A stretch of DNA of 42,826 nucleotides from NCBI GenBank assembly GCA_051453625.1, contig JBOZIK010000001.1:135101446-135144271 (forward strand), read 5' to 3'. The DNA comes from Welwitschia mirabilis (lineage: Eukaryota; Gnetophyta; Gnetopsida; Welwitschiales). Of this stretch, positions 34,076-42,826 are shown piece by piece; position 1 is the stretch's first letter; each line of letters begins with the position of its first letter. Position numbers and translations under genes: made by a program. The notes beneath the pieces were generated by a model. That model had not been told where the DNA came from, did no database searches, and saw only the letters and a list, made by a program, of their open reading frames with translations.

Positions 34076-36311
34076 AAATTTATTTTTTTAAAATTAGCAA
34101 TTTTTAAACCCTTAGTCTATTCTTGCTTATTTAATAACTCATGCAAGACATCATTTTTGGATGAAGACAAGGATTAACTGGAAACCATAGTCAGCAAATG
34201 ATCATTAAGAAAGATATCAAAAGATGATTCCAAAGGTGTGGATTTATCTTCATCTTTAAGACTTAAGTCTTGCTTAGGAAGTAAAGATGAGAATGTTATT
34301 ATTGGTTTAAGTGGTAATTGAGAAAAGGATTTTTCTAAGTATGGATTATGTTTTGGCTCTTAGTTAATGTTTTTTTCTTTATTAATATTCTCAAGAGATT
34401 TATTCTTACATGATTGTGCAAGTGGCATTAGTTTAGGTTCAAGGATAGGTTCAGTTTTAATGTTGTCTACTTTATTAATATCACCTATTGATTCATCCTT
34501 TGTTGTATAGCATTCTAATTTTCCTTTTCCCTTATAGTTTTGCTTACTTTTAATTAATTAATTATTATCATCTAAAGTTTTTAATCCTAATCCAAAATAC
34601 AATCTAGATGCACTTCATCGGTTACTCTCTAAGGCATGTCTAAACTTAAAGTCTTCTTAAATGTCATAATTGATTACATTATCTATTTCTTCCTCATTCC
34701 TAAAGGCTAAGGTTTGAATTTTATCACTTCTAGTTTCATTAATCCCTTTATTAATCTTCTAGGATCATGGAATGTGAGAAGGTTTTCTTCTTNNNNNNNN
34801 NNNNNNNNNNNNNNNNNNNNNNNNNNNNNNNNNNNNNNNNNNNNNNNNNNNNNNNNNNNNNNNNNNNNNNNNNNNNNNNNNNNNNNNNNNNNGGTATTGC
34901 AAATGTAAAGGGTCAAAATAATAAATGTGATGTTTAAATGATGAGTCAAAATAATACAATGCATTTAAAGAGGAGACCAAATCCCTATAAAAATTTATGC
35001 ATGAATTCAAAAAGTTCAAAATGACATTATTATTAGTAGTAAAATTTATTTTTTTGAAATTAGTAATTTTTAAACCCTTAGTCTATTCTTTCTTATTCAA
35101 TAACTCATGCAAGACATAATTTTGGAATGAAGACAGTGGGTAACTGGAAATCATAGTAGGCAAATGATCATCAAGAAAGATATCAAAAGATGATCCCAAA
35201 GGTGTGGATTTGTCTTCATCTTTAAGACTTAAGTCTTACTTAGGAAGTAAAGATGAGAATGTTATTATTGGTTTAAGGGGTAATTGAGAAAAGGAGTTTT
35301 CTAGGTATGAATCATGTTCTAGCTCTTAGTTAATGTTTTTTTCTTTATTAATATTCTCAAGGGATTTATTCTTACATGATTGTGCAAGGGGCATTAGTTT
35401 AGGTTTAACGATAGGTTTAGTTTTAATATTATCTACTTTCTTAATGTCACCTATTGATTCATCCTTGTTGTATAGCATTCTAATTTTCCTTCTCCCTTAT
35501 ATGTTTGCTTACTTTTAATTAATTGATCATTATCATCTAAATTTTTTAATCCTACTCCAAAATACAATCTAGATGCACTCCATTGATCACTTTCTAAGGC
35601 ATGTCTAAACTTAAAGTCTTCTTAGATGTCATAATTGGTTTCATTGTCTATTTCTTCCTCATTCCTAAAGGTTAAGGTTTGAATGTTATTACTTCTAGTT
35701 TCATTAATCCCTTTAAAGTTTTCTAAGCTTTTAGGATCATGGAATGTGAGAAGGTTTTCTTCTTTTAATGTATTAAATGTTTAAGTAGTAACTTGAGTTA
35801 ACTATTGGATATCTTACTTAAGCCTTTCATTTGTTTACATTGTAACTTTTATGAATCTTATAAGGGTGTCTTCTAAGGAATTTAAAGAGATTTATTGAGT
35901 TTTAGGTGATAAAGGATCTTGATTAAATGATGTAGAATACTAAAAAGAAAACAAAGGATATGGATTAAAGAATGATTAGTATGAATTTAAAGGATAAGGA
36001 TTATGAGGGATAAAGTAAGAAGTGGGATTAAACTCTATTGGTCTATTGTATGGATTTTCAAATTTAAAGTTTTAAAGAGTTTGATCTATGTATGAAGAAA
36101 GTTGAGGATACTCTTCAAAGGTCTATCTATTATTGAAAGGATCTAGAGGTTGCAGTTGATATGAGTTACATTGAAGATAACTCCCTAGAGTTCATTTTAA
36201 CCTAATAAAATCTCCTATAGTTCATTTAGATTGATTATCATTCACAAAACCATATGGATAGATAGATGGAAGACTGAAAGCTCTTTGACATGGATTTGAT
36301 GCCTAACTCAT
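34076..36311 (-). pseudogene. decayed gag-like ORF of an unidentified retroelement
   Basis: Read from an ATG at 36311, the minus strand keeps one frame for about 850 bases to near 35464, interrupted only by stops that mostly look like former Gln or Arg codons. Composition is protein-like: a Pro/Asn/Tyr-rich N-terminal part (NPYPLNS, DPFNN), then a coil-like SLEDTLIRFIKVTM..NERLK, then acidic EENLLTFHDPKSLENFKGI and SDQWSASRLYFGVGLKNL. The coil resembles the C-terminal gag of plant Athila/Tat-type gypsy elements, but weakly. The gap 34793-34892 splits two copies (about 33910-34792 and 34893-35770). One has an extra T near 34500 that keeps the frame open to about 34110; the other is shifted. 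Confidence 0.5.
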
Positions 36312-36599
36312 GGTTTAGGTTTAAGAAAATGATTCATGATTTTAGCTAAACATTTATTTTTTTGGGTTTTTTAAAATTTTAGAGGAATCTTATAAATCCA
36401 AAAGTTTAAACAGGACACAGGAAGATTTATTTCAAGTTACAGAGTGTTCGAGTCAGAAACAGTAGCAACACTAGTCTAATTGAGTGAAAATGATTAATAA
36501 AAAGATATAGGGTTCATGAAGGCTATGTAAAAGGTTTTAGGTTATAAGGTTAAGGAAAAAGTTATTAAAAATCTAAAATAAAAATGTTTTGACAAAATT
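36312..36599. other. sequence between the gag-like ORF and the LTR-like zone
   Basis: Probably leader sequence of the minus-strand element, as it directly precedes the gag-like ORF. No primer-binding site could be assigned with confidence. Confidence 0.3.
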
Positions 36600-38035
36600 T
36601 TATTAGAATCATAAAAACACCTTAGAAGAAAGGTGAATAGGCTTTTTAAAACTTTAACCAAGAAAGAAGATAAATTTATCAGATTGAGTAATTTCAATAA
36701 CCAGAAATAAAAGATAAAATGAAGAGACTACCAATTTATAGTGGTTTGGTTCTCCTAGCCTACTCCACTCTTAAAAGTAGTATAGGCCTTCAGTATCTTT
36801 GTCCCTTTAATCAATAAGATGCAATAGCACAACCACCCTTTGCTAGGGCTATAATTACAAAAATTTCTCCTCCTTAAGTAATTCAAAAATTTTTCTAAAT
36901 AAATCTAATGATGTGTGAGCCTATGAGCTTTGATTCATTAGCAAGAAGTACAATCAAATAAGAAATAATATAAGAGTTTAGATCAAGAGAAATTCACTTA
37001 GGAATTCTGATTCAAGTATATACAGCTTTTAATTTTCATAGTTTGGTAACCTCCAATACTCTTATATTTGAAAATATATAGTGNNNNNNNNNNNNNNNNN
37101 NNNNNNNNNNNNNNNNNNNNNNNNNNNNNNNNNNNNNNNNNNNNNNNNNNNNNNNNNNNNNNNNNNNNNNNNNNNNNNNNNNNAGAGTTTATATCAGGAG
37201 CAATTCACTTAGGAATTCTAATTCAAGTATATACAACTTTTAATTTTCATATTTGGTAACTTCCAATCCTCTTAGATTGGAAAATATATAGTTTTTCATC
37301 AAAAAAAAGAAAAAAATCCTAAGAGCATCTCACATAGAATAGAGCATTATTGGAATCCTCTCCTTAGTGATTTGCAATTTGAATAGAGTGCACAACTTTC
37401 ATTTTTAATCATTTCCATGTATCAATGGATAGTTGGCTATACGTCCCAAGATAAATTAATGAACATCCCNNNNNNNNNNNNNNNNNNNNNNNNNNNNNNN
37501 NNNNNNNNNNNNNNNNNNNNNNNNNNNNNNNNNNNNNNNNNNNNNNNNNNNNNNNNNNNNNNNNNNNNNCACTTTGAATAGAGTGCACAACGTTCATCTT
37601 TAATCATTTCGATGTATCAATGGATAGTTGGCTATATGTCCCAAGATAAATTAATGAACATCCCATTTTTAATGGTATTCTTTTGACAGATAACTAAGAC
37701 AGAGGCGAGATGTCCTAGACAAGGTGGGTAAACATTTCTATACAAAAAAAGATTACAGGCTTGGACATCCTAGGTTAAGAAGTCGGAAGTCCTAGTATAA
37801 AAGACAAATTAGAGACCTAAACATCCTGCGTTTAGAGATTAAATGTTCTAGTATAAAGAAGAACATATAGATTGAATGTCCTATGTTAAGAGACTGGATC
37901 TTCTGATACATTTAACTGCACCTAGGTTTGGACATCCTAGATAAATGATGGATGATCCTTAATAGTCAAAGATTAGCCTGAGATATTTTGATTTGTCTGT
38001 CATGTTCTTGANNNNNNNNNNATCCTTAATCACTA
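36600..38035 (-). repeat. LTR-like zone, probably of a SIRE/Maximus-type copia element
   Basis: On the minus strand it begins just after a polypurine tract (38040-38049) and ends near gcctattcacctttcttcta (complement of 36624-36643), close to the ctattcacccccctcta motif common near the LTR/leader border of SIRE-type elements. An atttatagtggtttggttct stretch at 36733-36752 is also typical plant LTR text. Gaps at 37084-37183 and 37470-37569 have duplicated flanks. A short internal repeat lies at 37765-37950. The LTR partner is outside the window, so limits are approximate. Confidence 0.4.
37765..37950. repeat. tandem repeat of about 55-60 bp with a gacatcctag core
   Basis: About three diverged units, each with acatcct(a/g)(g/c)gtt followed by agtcctagtataaa and a spacer. 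Half-cores in both orientations (acatcct, atgtcct, gttcta) make the units partly palindromic. Related words (ggatgttc, gacatcca) recur near 40740-40930 and 41345-41560. Confidence 0.5.
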
Positions 38036-38039
38036 ATAT

Positions 38040-38049
38040 CCCCTTTTTC
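38040..38049 (-). other. polypurine tract, minus strand
   Basis: The minus strand reads tgaaaaaggggatat, preceded by a tttgcaaatttttatcat stretch. In SIRE-type copia elements a similar AAAAAGGGGGAGA run lies just before the 3' LTR. A diverged second copy (aaaaggaggat) appears after the gap at 38366 onward. Confidence 0.4.
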
Positions 38050-38719
38050 AATGATAAAAATTTGCAAAAAGGTAGAAAGAGTACTCCTACTTAGCTCAGT
38101 AATCAATTTTAATGATCTTACCTACCCAACACACTTACTCCATAACACTAAACAAATATATATGTCTAATCATGGTTAGAGTAAAAAATATTATTAGCTA
38201 ATTTTTCCTAGATATGAGATGATTTAACTAGCATGTAATTGAAAAACTACCAAATATAGTCTAATNNNNNNNNNNNNNNNNNNNNNNNNNNNNNNNNNNN
38301 NNNNNNNNNNNNNNNNNNNNNNNNNNNNNNNNNNNNNNNNNNNNNNNNNNNNNNNNNNNNNNNNNTAATATCCTCCTTTTAAATGATGAAAATTTGCAAA
38401 AACGTAGAAAGAGTACTCCTCCTTAGCTCAGTAATTGATTTTAATGATCTTACCTACCCAACACACTTACTTCATAACACTAAATAGATATATATATCTA
38501 ATCATGGTTAGATTAAAAAATATTATTAGCTAATTTATGCCTAGATATGAGATGATTTAACTAGCAAGTAATTGAAAAACTACCAAATATAGTCTAAGAA
38601 TAACTAGAAAATAATATAGAACTTTTTACAAAAAATTGTAAGAAAACTAATTGTATTATGATTTTGCAAATGTACATCAAAGTTTTAAAAATACAAAATA
38701 TTATATTCTTCCCCTTCAT
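38050..38719. other. spacer between the extra ORF and the polypurine tract
   Basis: AT-rich, with no gene. About 38031-38265 is repeated at 38366-38600 across the gap 38266-38365, probably an assembly effect. Confidence 0.5.
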
Positions 38720-40500
38720 TATCATTGAAAATACAAAATAGGAAAGAGAAAAGATAGAAGAGAAATCACAAAGAAGAAGATCAAAGAAAAAGATAAAGAT
38801 AAAGATAGAGATAAGCTAATTAGAGGTTTCAGCATGGTAAGATGGAGAGGCATGATCTCTAATGGCTTCTTCTTCTTCTGATTCAGATGGAATGTTAAGT
38901 TCAAATGCTAATATCTCAAACATCATCTAATCGATCTTCTTATTTAATTTATTGATAGAGGCTTGTAAACTCTGAATATCTTGGTAGATAAATTCATTTA
39001 AAATAGGATTAGATGTACACCCTTTTTAAGAATGCTACTTCTTCATTACAGGAGAAGGTGAACCAACATTTTCTAAGAAAATGTTCATTTTCTTAAGAGA
39101 AAATAAACCAAGTGGCTTTGGTACCTTTACTAATTATTCATCCTTTTTGATTACTGACTGATGATTTTCTATAATTGTAGTAATAGATCCTTTAAATGGA
39201 AGAGTAAAATAACTGGTCATAAAAAATTAACTGATATAATAAATTTACACAATTTGATTTTCACACCTGTACCCAAATAAAACATACTGTAAACACATAA
39301 GAGGAACACCTCATCCTTATGTCCAATTTCGGAACCAAGTTATGTGTGGAAATCTAGAAGAATACTCTATAAAATGGCTTTAATTGATTGGTTAGAATGT
39401 TTGCATACCACTGAACTTGCTTTCCATACAATTCCTCTATTAAAACTACTTTTGAAACTACCTCTTGAAGATAGGCTATTGAATTGATTTATCAAAAAAA
39501 TCCATTATTAGAAAAACTAGTGATGAGGGAAATAGTTTCCAAGTCCATTTCTACTATTCTCCCATAAACATTTAGAATTAAATTCCAATTGCTTTTATCA
39601 AATAAGCCATTACAGTAAAAAAAATGAAAAATAAAAAANNNNNNNNNNNNNNNNNNNNNNNNNNNNNNNNNNNNNNNNNNNNNNNNNNNNNNNNNNNNNN
39701 NNNNNNNNNNNNNNNNNNNNNNNNNNNNNNNNNNNNNNAGATGTAGACCCTTTTTAAGAATGCTACTTCTTATTTGGAGGAGGAGATGAACCAATATCTT
39801 CTGAGAAAATGTTCATTTTCTTAAGAGAAAATGAACCAAGTGGCTTTGGTACCTTTACCAATTCTTCATCCTTTTGGATTACTGACTAATGATTTTCTAG
39901 AATTGTAGTAATAGATCCTTCAAATGGAAGACTAAAATAACTGGTCATAAAAAATTAACTGACATAATAAATTTACACAATTTGATTTTCACACTTGTAT
40001 CCAAATAGAACATAATGTAAACACATAAGGGGGATACATCATCCTTATGTCCAAGTTTCAGAACCAAATTATGTATGGAAATCTAGAAGAATACTCAATA
40101 AAATGTCTTTAATTGATTGGTTAGGATGTTTACATACCACTAAACTTTCTTTCCATATAATTCCTCTATTAAAACTACTTTTGAAATTGCCTCTTGAAGA
40201 GAGGCTATTGAATTGATTTCTTGAAAGAATCCATCATTAGAAAAACTAGTGCTAAAGGAAATAGTTTCCAAGTCCATTTCTACTATTCTTCCATAAACAT
40301 TTAGAATTAAATTCCAATTGCTTTTATCAAGTAAGCCATTACAGTAAAAAAATAAAAAATAAAAAAACCATTTGATAGAGGAACGTGTGTTTAGGCTTAA
40401 TGCATATAACCATCCTTGTTCTGCAAACTTTGATTTCAATTTGAGCTCTTGTTAGAAGGACTAAATATCTATGCTCCTTTTCAAAGCTAAATCCTCTTAG
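38720..40500 (-). pseudogene. extra ORF resembling the plant transposon-protein domain (Transposase_32-like)
   Basis: The 99-codon minus-strand frame at 40140-40439 reads EQGWLYALSLNTRSSIKWFF, then NLILNVYGRIVEMDLETISF and EELYGKKV. Further on come ISIHNLVLKLGHKDDVSPLC and KVPKPLGLFSLKKMNIF. The order of a QGW start, an FYaN-like stretch, a V.GR.V.....I block, then a conserved GH.D.VS.L.VY segment is like the putative plant transposon protein family found in many retroelement-rich plant genomes. The match is from memory of the pattern, so moderate. The gap 39639-39738 splits two copies (38990-39638, 39739-40380). Its place between copia Pol and the polypurine tract fits the extra ORF of SIRE-type elements. 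Function unknown. Confidence 0.45.
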
Positions 40501-41703
40501 AAAAGCAACCATGTCAATTCTTCTGATGCTCTAGGGACAGAAACTAATCTACCTTCAAAGAAAATTCCTTTAAATAGAGAATTTTGATTTTACCATGTTG
40601 AATTTTCAAGAGAAAAATAGAGTAAATCTCAAGAAATTAGAGAAAATGGAAAGAATTAGGATAAAGAAATTAGGAATATGGATCAAAATAATAATATAAA
40701 GAAATGAGGGCGTCTATAATTTCATGTCTTCCTTTCATCCAATGTCTGGGTTTTAAAACTTGGATGTTCTAGTTTCTAAATTAAAAACTTGCATCAGACA
40801 CCCAGAGAATAATGGTTGAACATTTGAGCATGACTTAGTACAACTTAAGAATTATAATCAAATATTTAGGATGAATAGGTGGAACATCCAGTAAACCTTT
40901 GACTAAAAAAGATAATTTTGTAGAAGGATGTTCAAAGTTAGAATTGGAATGTCTAATAAAAATTAAAGATAGAACTAATAAGAAAAAGCACTTCCTTTAG
41001 ATAAATTTTAGATGATGACAACTTTAAGAGAAAAAAATTTACAACAATTTATATTAAAAGGAAGTGGCTCCCTAGCCCAAGATAATGATGAAANNNNNNN
41101 NNNNNNNNNNNNNNNNNNNNNNNNNNNNNNNNNNNNNNNNNNNNNNNNNNNNNNNNNNNNNNNNNNNNNNNNNNNNNNNNNNNNNNNNNNNNNTTGATTT
41201 TACCATGTTGAATTTTCAAGAGAAAAATAGAGTAAAGCTCAAGAAATTAGAGAAAATGGAAAGAAGTAGGATAAAGAAATGAGGAATATAAGTCAAAATA
41301 AGAATATAAAGAAATGAGGGCATCTACAATTTCATGTCTTTCTTTCATCCAAATGTCTGGGTTTTAAAACTCGGATGTTCTAGTTTCTAAAGTAAAAACT
41401 TGCATCGGACATCCAGAGAATAATGGTTGGACATTTGAGCACAGTTCAGTACAACTTAAGAATTACAGTCAGACATTCAGGATGAATAGTTATAACATCT
41501 AGTAAACCTTCAACTAAATAAGATAATTTTGTAGAAGGATGTTCGAAGTCAGAATTGGGATGTCTAAGAAAAATTAGAGATAGGACTAATAAGAAAAAGA
41601 ACTTCCTTTAGATAAATTTCAGATGATGACAATTGTAAGAGAAAAAAATTTTGCAACAATTTATGTTAAAAGGAAGTGGCTCCCTAGCCCAAGGCAATAA
41701 AGA
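40501..41703. other. spacer between copia Pol and the extra ORF, duplicated around a gap
   Basis: About 40570-41093 is repeated at 41194-41703 across the gap 41094-41193 with a few per cent difference. The repeat includes a purine-rich gaaattagagaaaatgga stretch and several ggatgtt/gacatcc words like those of the LTR-like zone. No protein recognised. Confidence 0.6.
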
Positions 41704-41723
41704 NNNNNNNNNNNNNNNNNNNN

Positions 41724-42826
41724 ACTTAATCTCTTACTCACAATGTCAACAATTTGATAATCAGTTGAAATGAATTCAAGGGTGACATTATTATTTAAAT
41801 GTGTTCCATAATGAAATGATGCTTGATGTCTATATGTTTAGTTCTTAAATGCTAAACTAGATTCTTAGTTATGTTGATGGCACTAATATTGTTACAATAA
41901 ATTTTTATCAAGATTCATACCAAAATTGGTCATCATTTGCTTCATCCAATGCAATTGAATATAACATGATCTAGCACCTATGTGGTTAGCTTTAGCTATG
42001 ATAAAGGAGTTTGTCATTTCTTTTTACTAGACCAAGAGACTAGATAGTTATCCATATAAAAGTAAGTACCACTTGTACTTTTTCAATCATCAACACAACC
42101 TACCCAATCTGCATTACTATATTTGGTTAGATCTAAGGTAGTGTTGTAACCATACCAAAGGCCATAGTTTTGAGTGTTTTTAAGATATATTAGGATCCTT
42201 TTTACATGGGTGAGGTGAGATTATCTAGGATCAGATTGATATCTAGCATAAACTCTAACACTATATGCTATATNNNNNNNNNNNNNNNNNNNNNNNNNNN
42301 NNNNNNNNNNNNNNNNNNNNNNNNNNNNNNNNNNNNNNNNNNNNNNNNNNNNNNNNNNNNNNNNNNNNNNNNNGATCAGATTGATATCTAGCATAAACTC
42401 CAACACTATATGCTATATCAGGTCTACTAGCTATGACATATAGTAAACTTCCTATAAGTTTTCAATACAACTTTTGATCCACTTTCTTACCAATCTCATC
42501 TTTGTTGACTTTGATACTAGTAGAAATAGGTGTGAAGGTTTCTTTATATTTTATCATGATATACTTTGTAAGGATGTCACAAACATATTTTGATTAAAAA
42601 ATAAAAATTCTATTCTCCTTTTTCTTAATTTGCAAGCCTAAGAAAAAATTTAATTCTCCTACAAGACTCATTTCAAATTCGTTTTACATTAAATTAATAA
42701 AGTATAAATCAAGGGATTCATTAGTTAAACCAAAAATAATGTCATCTATATAGATTTGAGCTATAAGGATATCTTCACTATCTCTCTTAATAAACAAGGT
42801 AGGATCAACACTCCCTTTTGAAAAAC
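41724..42826 (-). pseudogene. Ty1/copia RT and RNase H fragment (SIRE/Maximus-like)
   Basis: Reading leftward from the window edge, the frame gives DSEDILIAQIYIDDIIFGLT with an intact YIDD catalytic motif (Asp-Asp complement of 42741-42746). It continues with GELNFFLGLQIKKKENRIFI, DQKLY, GSLLYVIASRPDIAYSV and YARYQSD. After the gap 42274-42373 (short duplicated flank) RNase H follows: NADWVGCVDD, KSTSGTYFYMDNYLVSWSSK, then ITKNLV.HLRTKHIDIKHHF and a final LEFIS...IVDIVSKRL in a shifted frame. The IIFG(S/L)TNES pattern and RTKHIDI.HHF end are close to SIRE-type copia. Stops and frameshifts make it non-functional. Gag, protease and integrase would lie beyond the right edge. Confidence 0.9.

Overview
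The window is AT-rich plant nuclear DNA, probably from a flowering plant. The evidence is the mix of element families: a chromodomain Ty3/gypsy retrotransposon, Ty1/copia retrotransposons, a CACTA (En/Spm-type) DNA transposon, long CT/ACTC microsatellites and no recognisable prokaryotic gene. I found no intact host gene and no intact transposon gene. Every protein I recognise is a decayed transposable-element copy with in-frame stops and frameshifts. I found no candidate for a new biological system; the most informative thing here is the structure.

The left two thirds (about 3.39-24.29 kb) is a nested stack of elements. The outermost is a short Ty1/copia element. Its two LTR-like ends lie at about 3393-3596 and 24079-24285, and its gag remnant is at 23022-23480. 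A Ty3/gypsy chromovirus (3608-22911) has inserted into it at or next to the primer-binding region. It shows paired TG..CA / TG..TA LTRs of about 410 bp, a tRNA-iMet-type primer-binding site, gag with a zinc knuckle, protease, RT, RNase H, integrase, chromodomain, a polypurine tract and a 5-bp target duplication (gagtc/aagtc). A CACTA element (8344-20347) has inserted into the integrase N-terminal region of that chromovirus. It has CACTACAAGAAA-type ends, palindromic subterminal repeats and a 3-bp target duplication (aca). Inside the CACTA lies a Ty1/copia RNase H remnant (11142-about 11700) bracketed by about 400-bp direct repeats. The order of events is therefore copia first, then gypsy, then CACTA; the inner copia fragment came with or after the CACTA.

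To the left, 573-2195 carries about three units of a roughly 300-bp tandem repeat, one of them swollen by a CT/ACTC microsatellite. A repeat at about 2390-2690 recurs at 27840-28150 and 28790-29110. To the right of the nest, 24.29-33.9 kb is AT-rich non-coding DNA. The right end (34.0-42.8 kb) is minus-strand retroelement remains: a long decayed gag-like frame (34076-36311), an LTR-like zone (about 36.6-38.04 kb), an extra ORF resembling the plant transposon-protein domain (38720-40500), and a Ty1/copia RT-RNase H segment resembling SIRE/Maximus (41724-42826).

Assembly quality matters for any reading of this window. There are 21 gaps of exactly 100 N, and at most of them the sequence just left of the gap is repeated just right of it with a few per cent difference. 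These look like unmerged contig or haplotype ends, so several apparent duplications are probably not real. Larger gaps lie at 5909-6545, 18613-19128 and 32730-33422. All identity figures here are judged by eye.
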